Shown: piece after piece, positions 42,598 to 53,770 of the stretch
How the letters are laid out: each line of letters begins with the position of its first letter
How positions within the stretch are numbered: position 1 is the stretch's first letter
From: Torymus aiolomorphi
Lineage: Eukaryota; Arthropoda; Insecta; Hymenoptera; Torymidae
DNA length: 64,000 bases
Reading direction: 5' to 3'
Assembly: GCA_036365515.1 (NCBI GenBank)
Contig: CM070877.1
Span: forward strand, 58,272,975-58,336,974
Made by a program: the position numbers and the translations under genes
Notes under the pieces: model-generated
Databases searched by the model: none
What the model was told of the DNA's origin: nothing
The model's input: only the letters and a program-made list of their open reading frames with translations

Positions 42598-43446
42598 CTA
42601 ATTTTGCTTGAGATTTGAAGCAGGTATATACGTATCTACTCGGGCGTGTATTATATAATCAAGGACGTTTACGCTCGGAACATCTGCTTGTATATACAGT
42701 ATAGTAATGCTATTCGCTCCACTCTGTTCTGTCCCTACTTTCTTCCACTATACCATACTATTGTATATCGTGGACTGAAGCGGTTAAAGAAGGAGAAAGC
42801 GACGCTACCAACGGTATTTTCAGCTGTTTATACTACAGTTGCCACCGAGACTCTAGCTACTATACCTTTGCAAAGCATCTTTGATACATGTGTTTATTTT
42901 ATAAATAGCTACTTAATTATTACTAATATTTTAATTATTTTAAAATATTAAAATTGTTAATTTTTCTTAATTTTAATTGTATTAAATTAATAATAAGTTC
43001 AGTGATTTTATTGTGTAATATCAAATTTTTGGAGTGGAGTCGACACCGTAGTGTACATTCATTATACGAGGTGCACACAAAAGTATGTATAATTTTTATT
43101 GTAGTATATGTAGTATAGGTGAAAGTCTTTGTAAAAATCAGAAATCAAAACAGGATAATTTTTAATCAAGTAGTCTCTTGTAAAATATTTTAGTTTATCA
43201 GTAGCATGTTAAAATCCGGTTACTTTAGGTTCTTGTTTTTGAAAAATCTTTGTTGAATTGAAAAACTTTTTTTTCTAATTCGTAGCGTTTTTTTTATATA
43301 ACTTGAGGTTTAAATCAACTTAAATTTTATTATAAGTAATATAGCTTCATGAACAGAATAAGTTTGTAAGTGTATGAGTATAAATGGAATCGGTATTGCC
43401 GGCATTCTGTTTAATCATTCGAGTAGAAAGAGCAAATAGCAGTGTG

Positions 43447-43518
43447 AAGGATAGCCAAGTTGCAGAGACACTTGATTCTCACTCAAGCGGCCGGAGTTCG
43501 ATCCCCGATACTATCACG
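43447..43518 (+). other. tRNA-like sequence inside the transposon, probably SINE-derived or decayed
   Basis: The stretch has tagccaagttgc in place of an A box, a perfect 5-bp anticodon-like stem (cttga/tcaag, 43471-43487) around ttctcac, which would place CTC in the anticodon position, and gagttcgatccc in place of a B box. gatag and ctatc could form part of the acceptor stem. The T stem has mismatches and the arm lengths are irregular, so a working tRNA is unlikely. Confidence 0.4.
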
Positions 43519-43902
43519 GTTCCATATTTTCTAATTCTTTTTTTTATTTATTTTTTTTAATTTATGTGTATATAGTGTGTAAGTGTGGCGTATTTGTATG
43601 TATATTTATATATTTCAAAATTTCTTTCCAATAATTGTTTTATTAATTTGTGCCTGTTATTTGAGATTAAGAAACATTACTTTATAAATTTACATTATAA
43701 ATAACAATTAAAAATTAATAATAATTTAGATTGTTAATAAGACTTTGAAAGTATTTAAAACACTCGATGTGTGTTGTTATACAAGTGGTATATAATACTG
43801 ATTCTCATTAGTTAAATTTAATATAAGAGTCGTAAATATTAATTATATTTTATTAAAATTCCTAGATAATCAGTATACAAGATCAGTATACAAAACATCG
43901 TA

Positions 43903-46327
43903 ATGGAGCTTACCGATGAGGCAGAAGCATCTACATCTACGAATGTTAGGTAAATGTTATTGCAAAAACACCAAAATTAAACAGTCTTATTAAAATTAAA
44001 TGAAAAATTATTTACTCGGTCGTGTTCACACTAATAGTAGATTATGCACCTAGGGAGTAAAAGTAAAGAATGTCTCAGATCGCATATAATTGTCGCTCGA
44101 GCCGAAGGCTGCGATCTGATGGATTCTTTACTTACTCCCGTAGTGCATATACTAATTTTCTCCACGACGAACGTATATGTGCAAATCTCACGAAAGATGC
44201 GACAAAACCCGAAATCACGATTTGAAATTTTTTTTTAGAGCACACCTACCAAACCTGGTTTTTCTCGTTGTTTGTGGTATGTATAAGAGAAATTCGTGGT
44301 TGAGCATCGTCCATCAAGTTGCCTATTTTTTCTAGAACCACTTCTTACTTTTTAAGAAAATGGCAAAAAAAGCCCTTCTCTTCAAACCTCAGTTATTTAG
44401 CCCACAAGCGATCTACTCAAAGTTTACAAAAAGAAATTAAAACATGAAAAAAGAGTTTTAATTCCTTTTTTTAAAAGTTAAAAAATGTTGATTCCTTCAA
44501 AAGTTACAAGGGTTTGAAGTTGAACGTCGAAAAAGCATAAAAATGCAAAAAATCGCAGGAATCGGACGCGCCGACTTTGAGAGCATTTTTATGCCTTTTC
44601 GACGTTCAACTTCAAACCCTTGTAACTTTTGAAGGAATCAACATTTTTTAATTTTTAAAAAAAGGAATTAAAGCTCTATTTTGCTAGTTTTAATTTCTGT
44701 TTGAAAACTTTGAGTAGATCGTTTCTGGGCTAAATAGCTGAGGTTTGAAGAGAACGGCTTTTTTTGCCATTTTCTTAAAAAGTAAGAAGTTGTTCTAGAA
44801 AAAATAGGCAACTTGATGGACGCTGTACAACTGCGGATCTTCATTTTATATACTACAAACAATAGGAAAAACCAGGTTTCGAAGGTGTGCTCGAAAAAAA
44901 ATTTTCAAAACGTGATTTCAGGTTTTGTCGTATCTTTCGTGAGATTTGCACATATATGAATTTTAACTTTACGTATTTCATTAATATTTTTTTTATTCAG
45001 GCACGATGAAAATACACAAGCTATGGAAGACGAACAGGAGTGGCTTGACGACGATGAAATTTGTTTACTTTGCGACAAGCCTAATGAACCATCTAAATCG
45101 CACATATTGAAAGAACGGGCCATTAATAATCTTATTCTAGCCAGTCATAAAAGAAAAGATAAGAAGCATTTAAAGTTACAAAAATTAAAAGAAATCACAG
45201 TACATAAAACTTGTCAAACTCTCTATACGAGGGAGTCTAATATAAAAGGGGCGTTAGCAGCATCGGCATTAACATGGTTAAAAGACCGAAATCGTTGTAA
45301 AGAAGGACGAGGGTTCGCTTTCTCAATTCATTGTTTTTTTTGTTCGAATCAATGTCACAGTTGTAAGCAAAATTTAACCCGCGTTTCAAAGCAGGAGACT
45401 ATCGATAATATTTTGGCGCAGTTACAAGCGCTCCCTAAAAGCGAAGAGAATAAAATTCTAGCGTCGCGGTTATCTAATTTGAAAAAAGAATCTGATAATT
45501 ATTACATAGAAAACACCGTTTATTATCACTTGAAATGCTTAAGCGTATTTTACTCATATAGTCCTTGTAATGTTAAGGGTAGACCGATAACTGAAGATAT
45601 GAGTAACTTATTATCTTTTATTATCAACTATTTATTGGAGAATAGCGATCAATGTCAATTTTCTTTAAAAGATATATTACAAATATATGTAAATAAGTTC
45701 GGAGATACTGATCTACCCCGACTTGGTCGCATAGAAATACTTTTAAAAAATCATTTCGAAGATGAAATAGTAATTTATTCTAGCTCAAATGATCGTTTTA
45801 TTTGTTTTAAACAAACGTTAGGTAAATGTATACAAGATAGCTGGTATTCAAATCGCAAAGTAAATGAAAAAGAAGAAAGGTTGAGAATAGTGGAATTAGC
45901 CAGTCATTTTATTCTACAAGATGTTAGGGCTATGAAAGTTGACTTAGAGAATTATAATACGCCAACGGATTTCTTAAATAACATTAAAGATATTCCGGAA
46001 ACGTTGCAACTAATGCTCGAAATTCTTATAAAAACTCATAAACATGAGCGAAAAAATGGATCTTGGGATAAGTGGGAAAACAGAATTGTTACCGCAGCCC
46101 ATATTTTAATATCATCTATGCGACCACGATGCTTTTCATCGCCTATATTATTAGGACCTTCATGTATGATACATACGAAATTTGCAGCACGAGGTTTAAT
46201 AGATTGTCTCTACAATATTGGGCTCTGTGAGTCCTACGCAGAAACAGTACGATTCGAAAACTCCGTCGTTAATGACCCTGAACATTTCGATTTCATTGGA
46301 GCAGTGAAAAAAATAAAAGGAGATTAA
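43903..46327 (+). CDS. Transposon protein, N-terminal part (two exons, cysteine-rich)
   Basis: Exon 1 is 43903-43949 (ATG GAG CTT..., 15 codons plus two bases). The intron is 43950-45000 (GTAAAT...TTTTATTCAG). Exon 2 from 45001 joins in phase with the frame previously open from 45023. The protein begins acidic (MELTDEAEAS), then has a Cys pair (ICLLCDKP), a VHKTC motif and FFCSNQCHSCK, typical of zinc-binding N-termini in this transposon class, then a long helical region and ENRIVTAAHILIS with RPRCFSSPILLG. It ends in TAATAA at 46325, just before the next frame starts in another phase, so the central part appears deleted. Confidence 0.7.
44035..44155. mobile_element. Intronic hairpin MITE (TAGTA ends)
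   Basis: The ends are tagtagattatgcacctagg and, from the right, tagtatatgcactacggg, with tctcagatcgcatataattgtcg in the core. It is related to the MITE at 27308-27421. It sits in the intron of the transposon gene. Confidence 0.65.
44175..44955. mobile_element. Intronic palindromic MITE (about 0.78 kb)
   Basis: The arms match inversely from atatgtgcaaatctcacgaa (left) and its complement (right) to the centre near 44560. They include ccatcaagttgcctattttt and cttcaaacctcagttattta with few differences. It accounts for most of the 1,051-bp intron. No coding capacity. Confidence 0.85.
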
Positions 46328-46332
46328 TAAAT

Positions 46333-47325
46333 ATGCTTTGTTTATCTCTAAATGCTGTACGATTTCAAACAATAATAGCCCCGGAGGACGCGGATCGGTT
46401 AATAGTAATGACTGCGATAAATAATGCCCGCGCTGATTATAAAACAACTGTGGTGATTGTGGGCGAAGACATAGACTTGCTAGTTATTTTTTCAGAACTG
46501 GCAGAGAACATTAACAACATTTATTTTTGTAAAGAAAATAAAGGCTCAACACCAAATCAGTATTTTAATAGTAATAGTTTCAAATATCCCTTTTTAAGAA
46601 ATAGAATAACATTTTTACATGCATTTTCTGGCTGCGATACAACTTCTTGTTTTTATAGAATAGGGAAAAATAAATTAATAGATACAGTTAACCACGAAAA
46701 ATTATTAGATTTATCTGCAGTATTTTATGAAAAAAATGCCAGTTCTGAAAAAATAGCTAGCAATGCCTATAAGTTAATAATCGACCTGTACAGCAACAAA
46801 GCAGAAAAGAAATTAATCGAAAAAAGCAGTAATTTTTCACTGCATGATTTGCGATACTTACATTTTTGCAAAGCCAAAACGAAAACGAAATTTGCTTTAG
46901 AAACTTTGTCACCAACGCAGGGATCCGCTAAGTAACATACATTTAGAGTGTATTACCAACTCCAATTATGGTTAGGTAATAACTCTTTAATACCTACTGA
47001 TTGGGGTTGGCAAATAAAAAATAAATGTTTGCTCCCGGTAGGAACGACGGATCCGCCGATACCCCAAAAATTATTATCGCAAATTTTATGCACTTGCTCG
47101 AAAAAGGGATGTATAGATGCTTCGTGCAGTTGCAAAAAGCACGGTTTAGAGTGCACAAATCTTTGTGCACACTGCCACGAAGATACATGTTATAACTTAG
47201 TCATAAATAAAACATTATTAGAATTAGAAGATGATTCGAGTGACGAGAACGAATGCGAACTCGTCTCGTATCACTACGAGGATGAAATCGATTTGCTACC
47301 ACCGAAGCAGAAAAAAACTAATTAA
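46333..47325 (+). pseudogene. Transposon protein, nuclease-like and CXC C-terminal part, one in-frame stop
   Basis: One phase runs 46333-47325 with TAA at 46933-46935. The first part has IIAPEDADRLIVMTA, VVIVGEDIDLLVIFS and ITFLHAFSGCDTTSCF, with acidic residues arranged as in FEN/XPG- or PIN-type nucleases. The second has YYQLQLWLG, DWGWQ and then a CXC-type cluster (CTCSKKGC, CSCKKHGLEC, CAHCHEDTC; about 47090-47190), like the zinc domain of tesmin/TSO1 proteins and of several uncharacterised transposon proteins. The tail is acidic. Together with 43903-46327 this is one protein with an internal deletion. Confidence 0.7.
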
Positions 47326-47439
47326 TGTAACATAGTTTTTAAGTAACACTGTACATTTTTCTAATAAATATAATGTAGATTAAGAAAAATAGAAAGTTTA
47401 TATTTATTATTTTATCAACCTATTAAAACGTCCAATAAC

Positions 47440-48296
47440 TGCCTTTCTGTTCGTTTTTCATCAAATAAAAGTGCAGAATCGGTTTAGTTGGGTTGAGTTA
47501 CCCCGAAATAAAAAAAAATGATTAAAATAGCTCCTCTAGTTGCTGAGGAAATTAAAAGCAAAGATCTGTGCGTTGCGCGCAGCGCGTTCTATTACTATAT
47601 ATATCGGCTCCCCTCAGCCGCCGCGCGCCCCCCACCGCTCCGCCACTTCCGTGCGCTCGGGCGTTTTTGGTCAACTTTGACAGCTGTTTTCAGGTATAAA
47701 ACAGTACTTAATCAAAAATCCAAGATAGACGTTTTATAGTTCAACATTTGAACTTACAAAATCATTTTTGATAATTGCAATCGGATAAACCGTAGAGCAT
47801 ACAGCCTCGCTCAAAAATAGCCTACTCAAAAATTGAAATCGCGATTACGCAAAAACTAATAATCGCACAGTCCCTGGTTCTCGCACACATAAAGTACATG
47901 TGAATTACTATCAATTCGCCAGAGATATCCGCCGCATCTTTAAAAATGGCGGATATATGAATTTTTCAAAAAACGCTCATTTTTTCGGGTTTTCACGTTT
48001 TTCTCCATAACTAATCGTCCAATCGATTCGATCAACATCTAGTTTTGTTCGTAATTTCATTTACTACAATTTATCTCATTGGACTATCAAGATCGGTCCA
48101 CTAGTTTCGGCTATAAAAGCAAAAAACCATAAAAAAGCGCTTTTTTTGCATAAATTGTTAATAACAATATATATAGAACGGAGCTGCTACTCGAGTTTAT
48201 ATACCACTTATACTGTGGATTATTCTACGTACAATAGCGTTTACCGCTTACTAATAAGATTTATGGCACGCACAAAACCTCTATTGATTGGCCTAG
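47440..48296 (-). repeat. Right terminal inverted repeat of the 6.6 kb transposon
   Basis: Inverted copy of 41730-42597. It abuts, on its outer side, a GC-rich stretch and a 200-bp GA microsatellite. Confidence 0.85.
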
Positions 48297-48519
48297 TCGT
48301 ACACACACACCTACGCGCGCACCGTCCCTCTCGATATCCCGCGTCCCTACGCGCACCTCCTTCACAGGTTTTTCCCCTCCCGTTATCAGATGGGCCAGGA
48401 ACACGAGGAGACGTGCAGCAGCTGCAGCGAGAAGAAGCAAGAGCTGTAGCAGCAGCGAGCCTCGACGTCGCGCTCTCCCATGCCGCTGACAGTAGCAGCC
48501 GACGCCAGCGGGGGGGGGG

Positions 48520-48724
<205 letters not shown>

Positions 48725-48859
48725 GGGGGGGGTGGAACAGCGCCGTCGCGGCTGTCCGACACCTAAGGTAAAATACCCAATACTTGGACACAACAAAAAA
48801 TCAGACCAGCACTTGGACAGCGGTAAAATACTACTTTTACAAATAAATATGATAACAAT

Positions 48860-49915
48860 ATTAATTCATTAGCATTGTTTATGACATTAACTGTCTAGTG
48901 AATTTGAAATTGTGCCAGTTTCGGTCTTATTAAATTTATAATACGGAATATAATTTTTCTATTTGGTCTACGGGAAATGAATATAGGGCACCTTATTAAA
49001 AATTTTAATTCGAAAATAGAATCAAATCGGATTTAATAGATTTTTTTATTAGGGTTAATTATATTGTCCAACTACTGGTTTCAAGCGTTATCCAAGTATC
49101 GGTATTAGTTTGACATATGCTGTCCAACTATAGGGGTTTTAAAGATATTTTTTAAACTGACTTTTTAATATAAAAAAACATTTAAATATCTTTGTCTTTG
49201 CATAATTTAGTAAAATAACATCCCGAATTAGTAATTAGATTAAAAAGATTTGACAAATTCGGTTATTGAATATAGAAATACCGTTTATTGACGTTATGTT
49301 TCAAAATGTGTCCAAGTATTGGGAGTTTTATCTTATACTGCGCGTGCGAGCATCGGCAGCCATAGGGACTGCTCGCTCGCGCCGCAGTGAAGAAGGCGGC
49401 CGATCGGCGAACCACGAGAGCTCACAGCAGCGTGCATACTACCGGCCGGCACTCGGTCGCCTACCGCCGTGCTGCATGCCCACAGAAGGGAGACGCGCAG
49501 GGAACCGTCTGTGAGGACTAGCCGTCGTGCCGCATGCTCTCCGGACAACCTCCTTCAGGAGCCAGCCGTCGCACAGTGTGACGAAACACCTAAAAAACCC
49601 ACTAAATATCTGCTTGAAGCCAATTTTGCTTTAAAAAATCTGAAAAAAATTGGATTCGCTTCCTTATGCAATATACTTTAAGAAACCATTTCCCCCGATG
49701 GGAACAGGAATGGTTATTAATATGCAATAGTAGTCTTTTGAAGTGGGGTATCGCGGAGTCGATTTTTCTCACAGTAACCCGGGAAAAAATGATTTATGTA
49801 TGGCTATATATACTCATATATAAAAATCTACATGGACATATATAACCATACGTGATTATATATAACCATATTTGATCATACATGGATTTTGTCTCTATAT
49901 AAAAACACATGTTTG
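48860..49915. other. No gene recognised
   Basis: AT-rich sequence with a GC-rich island at about 49340-49570 (cgctcgcgccgc, gccggcactcgg). The island has short frames on both strands (49266-49514, 49333-49548, 49469-49681) but no recognisable protein. From 49790 there are repeated words like tatataaccata. Confidence 0.4.
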
Positions 49916-50530
49916 TATACAGGGTGTGTCATTTTAATTGACGCACCCGAAAATTTCAAAAACGGCGTCTCCTAGAAAAAAATGATTCAAACAAAAGTTG
50001 TAGGGTACGGAGGGGGCCAACTAATAATGACCTTCACTTTGACCTTGAGGTCAAGGATCAAGGTCATTTGAAGGTCAAATCGATTTTTTGCACAGGAACC
50101 CCCACTTTTAACCCCGGAAATGGAAAGAGCGGCAAATTTTACGTTCAAATATGACCTTGATCCTAATTTGAAATTTAATATTTAAGGTCATTCTAATGTT
50201 TAAATTGATCATGTATCCATTTCAAAAACTACGCATCCAACCATTAATCACAAACTTTCAACTTACGTGACTTCTAATAATTATCAATAACCAACTTGTA
50301 CCTAAGGTAACCACTGGTGATATGATTTCTGCTTGCGAACTTAATCTCAAGTGAAAGGCACTTAAAATTTAAATTAAAGGAGCAGTTGGCGCATTCAGTT
50401 AATACGACAGACATACATTATCTTGTGGAGTCTCCGCTCTTTATCGTCCACAGTTCAATAATTTGTTCTTAGTTTTAATTATAATTTTTCATTTTGCTTC
50501 CAATTTAACAAAAATTTGTTGTCAAAAATT

Positions 50531-51586
50531 ATGGCAAACTACCCACCAGCTGAAATTGTTGATATGTTGATAATTTTCGGTGAATGTCATGGTAGTTACC
50601 GAGCTGTTGATAGACGATATGCAGAGCGTTACCCAGATCGGCGACATCCTAATGACAGAACCATTCAAAGACTAAAGTTGAGAGCTCAGAATGACCACTT
50701 AAGTCGACAACGTCCAAGTCGTGTATACAGTGAAAATGATACACGTGTTCTTGTAATTTTAGCTTACATTCACCTAAATCCGCACACAAGTTGTCGAATC
50801 ATTTCAAGAGGGTCAGGTATTCCTTTTAAAACTGTTCCAAGAATTATCAAAAAACTGAAATTCCACGCATATCACATAGTATTAGTGCAAGCCTTAACTC
50901 CCAATGATGATCAAGAGCGTTTAAATTTTTGTAATTGGGCTTTACGAAAAATTGAGGAGGACCATGACTTCTTAGGTTTGTAATGTTTAACGATGAAGCT
51001 ACTTTCAAAAATAACGGCGAACGTAATAGACACAATTACCATTATTACTCAGAGGTTAATCCTCATTGGTATCGACAAATTGATAACCAACACCGTTGGA
51101 GTCTAATGGTCTGGTGTGGCATCGTGAATGGTTATCTAATTGGCCCATACTTTTTTGATAGAAATGTAACAGGAGCTATTTTTCGAGAGATGATTAGTGA
51201 GAACTTACCTGGTGTCCTTGAAAATGTTGATTTGGTAACGAGACAAAGAATGTACGTTCAATTAGATGATGCAGGGCCGCATTATGCACGAATCGTGCGG
51301 GACTTTTTGAATACCATGTATCCGCAAAGATGGATAGGACGAGCAGGTCCAGTTTCTTGGCCTGCCCAATCACCTGATATGACATCGCTTGACTTTTTTT
51401 TTGTGGGGATTCATAAAAGATAAAGTGTATGAGGAAGCGCCAACTACAAGAGAAGACATGAAAAATCGAATAAGAGAAGCTTGTGCGGCAATTCCAAGAA
51501 ACGTACTGCTGAAGACTGTTGATAATTTTCAAATTAGAATCAACTTATGTTTCGAAGCTAATGGTGCTAACTTTGAACAACTATAA
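50531..51586 (+). pseudogene. DDxD transposase (IS630/Tc1/mariner superfamily), two frameshifts
   Basis: It starts at ATG 50531 (MANYPPAEIVDMLIIF), with a helix-turn-helix-like N-terminal half (YRAVDRRYAERYP, NDRTIQRLK). The catalytic core has FNDEATF (first Asp, about 50985), VQLDDAGPHY (second, about 51265) and WPAQSPDMTSLDFF (third, about 51390). If the Asp of SLDFF is the catalytic one, 41 residues separate the last two acids, unlike the 34 of classical mariner. Frameshifts lie at about 50978 (between DHDFL and MFNDE) and in a T run at 51391-51399. The C-terminus continues to 51586 (VYEEAPTTREDMKNRI). It is non-functional as it stands. Confidence 0.85.
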
Positions 51587-51617
51587 CGAGGTTGACATTG
51601 ATTGATAATGAAAAAGT

Positions 51618-51995
51618 AAATTACTCCGGAACGTGAGAGGCGAGAGGACTCACGGAAACAGAAAGCACTCCGGAACGTGAGAGGCGAGGGGACTCACGAC
51701 AACAGAAAGCACCCCGGAACGTAAGAGGCCAGGTGATTCACGACAACAGAAAGCACCCCGGAACGTGAGAGGCGAGGGGACTCACGCAAACAGAAAGCAC
51801 TCCGGATCGTGAGAGACGAGGGAACTCACGACAACAGAAAGCACCTCGGAACGTGAGAGGCGAGGGGACTCACGACAACAGAAAGCACCCCGGATCATGA
51901 GAGGCGAGGGAACTCACGACAACAGAAAGCACCCCGGAACCTGAGAGGCGAGGAGACTCACGACAACAGAAAGCACCCCGGAACGTGAAAGACAA
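51618..51995. repeat. Minisatellite of about 44-46 bp units, 8-9 copies, each a hairpin
   Basis: The unit contains ccggaacgtgagaggcgagg then ggactcacgacaacagaaag. The words CGTGAG and CTCACG in each unit are complementary and about 11 bases apart, so every unit can form a small stem-loop. It lies between the transposase stop and the right inverted repeat. Confidence 0.9.
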
Positions 51996-52613
51996 GGGGG
52001 CTTAAAAAAATTGAGCACTCCAACGAAATACTTTCCTATCACGTCTACGTCGTTGTGTCTGGGTGAAGCTGAAATAGGTCTTTGTCTTTGATTTCCTTCT
52101 TTACATTATGTTGACCTTTGAGTTTGAAGTTAGGGTCAAGGTCATATTTGAACGTAAAATTTGCCGCTCTTTCCATTTCCGGGATCAAAAGTGGGGGTTC
52201 CTATGCAAAAAATCGATTTGACCTTCAAATGATCTTGATCCTTGACCTCAAGGTCAAAGCGAAGGTCATTATCAGTTGGCTCCATCCGTACCCTACAACT
52301 TTTGTTTGAATCTTTTTTTTTTTTCTAGGAGACGCCGTTTTTGAAATTTTTGGGTGCGTCAATTAAAATGACACACCCTGCATAAGCAAGTCTAGTCATA
52401 CATTACTATATATGATCATACATATATAAATTTCTCTTGAGGGCTTTATGGTAACCATTTTTATATATACCGGGGTTTATGACGACCAGATAGGTTTATG
52501 GTCACCAGACGACATAAACTTCTATATATAGGGGTTTATGGCGCCCAACCTAGAGTTCCGACTTTGAGAGTTCAAACAAATTTTACGCGTTTCAATTTTT
52601 ACAAGTACGCGAT

Positions 52614-53451
52614 TTAGTCTAGGCGCCGACAATACATTTCGTAGCCAAATTTTGTCCCCGCCTGCACCAAAGTTTTCTAGGCGTAATTTGACCTGCTGAA
52701 CCCGAATTTCGAGGGTTCCCGGCCGAAAAAGTGGAAGAAAAAAGTTATAAACAATTTAATTGTTTAAAAGGCCATATCTCCGAAGTGAAATATCGCAGCG
52801 AGCTGAAACTTTTTTCAAAACGTTTGTTTTTCTATTTAGAAACTTTTTTATTCTCATACTTTTTTAGCTATGAATGATACCTTTAAAGATATCAACAATA
52901 AACGCCTTTTGGTGCGCCTTCGCTATTTACTATACCACGTGCGACCGCCACGGGCTGCCTCTCGTCTTTGCGCTTACTATTCTTACTATTGTTACTAGAT
53001 AAAATGAGTAGATTTTATGATTTGAAGTTTATCAATATATACTCCACCGCATAATTACCAAAACAATGATCCATTCAACCATCAAAAGTCAATAATTTAT
53101 TATATTGTATCGAGGCAGCCGCGCGTGGTATAGTATAAATAGCAAAGGCGCACCAAAAGGCATTTATTATTGATATCTTTAAAACTATCAGACATAGCTA
53201 AAGAAGTATAAAAACAAAAAAGTTTCTAAATAAAAAAACAAACGTTTTGAAAAAAGTTTCAGCTCGCTGCGATATTTCACTTCGGAGATATGGCCTTTTA
53301 AACAATTAAATTGTTTATAACTTTTTTCTCCCACTTTTTCGGCCGGGAATCCTCGAAATTCTGATTCAGCAGGCCAAAATACGCCTAGAAATCTTTGGTT
53401 CAGGCAGGGACAAAATTTGACCATGAAATGTATTGTCGGCGCCTAGACTAA
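52614..53451. mobile_element. Long palindromic MITE (838 bp)
   Basis: The ends TTAGTCTAGGCGCCGACAAT and its complement bound arms of about 330 bp that include ccccgcctgcaccaa, gagggttcccggccgaaaaa and cgccttttggtgcgcc. About 150 bp of unmatched sequence lies at the centre. The ORF 53188-53424 is one arm. Confidence 0.85.
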
Positions 53452-53479
53452 TTTAAGAAAATGAACTCGCGATTATTTT

Positions 53480-53770
53480 ACAACATTATCGGGGGCTTTA
53501 TTAAAATCGCACCGAGTCTCTGGCAAAATAAAAATATCGCAACTCAAGGCAACGATATATGTAACACTTCTCCGTAATTTTACAATACTAACGACGCTTA
53601 AAAGAAATATCGCCGAATCTGCGGCATAAATATAACAACGCGACTCAAGGCAAACAATACAAACGTGTAAGCGATCGCGAAAATTCTACCAATATTTGAC
53701 AACAGTTACAACGCCCACGTACAATCGCACCGAGTCGGCGGAAAAATTTAACAACGCGACTCACGGCACA
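53480..53770. repeat. Diverged tandem repeat (accgagtc...caacgcgactca)
   Basis: Three loose copies of a 110-120-bp unit with gcaccgagtctctggcaaaa, cgccgaatctgcggcata and gcaccgagtcggcggaaaaa, each followed by caac.cgactca.ggca. The order is clear but divergence is high. Confidence 0.55.

Larger units (their letters stand above)
41730..48296 (+). mobile_element. 6.6 kb DNA transposon with about 860-bp terminal inverted repeats
   Basis: The left repeat (about 41730-42597) and right repeat (about 47440-48296) are inverted copies from CTAGGCCAGTCAATAGAG inward to cagaatcggattagttgg and ttctgttca. Between them lies one two-exon plus-strand gene followed by two further frames for a cysteine-rich transposase-like protein. 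Outer boundaries are set from where identity ends. No clear target duplication was found. Proteins of this kind, with a nuclease-like GCDTTS segment and a C-terminal CXC zinc cluster, resemble those of Academ-type transposons. The superfamily call is tentative. Confidence 0.75.
49920..52380 (+). mobile_element. Tc1/mariner-type transposon with about 260-bp inverted repeats
   Basis: The ends are CAGGGTGTGTCATTTTAATT and its complement, and the repeats extend about 260 bp (through aacttttgtttgaatc, tgaccttgaggtcaa and gaaagagcggcaaattttac). Flanking bases are TATA on the left and CATA on the right, so a TA duplication with one change is possible. It carries a frameshifted transposase and a 44-bp minisatellite. 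Confidence 0.85.

Noticed and set aside
43447..43518. Functional tRNA-Glu (CTC)
   Set aside because: The anticodon arm is perfect but the T stem and acceptor stem have mismatches and the arm lengths are irregular.
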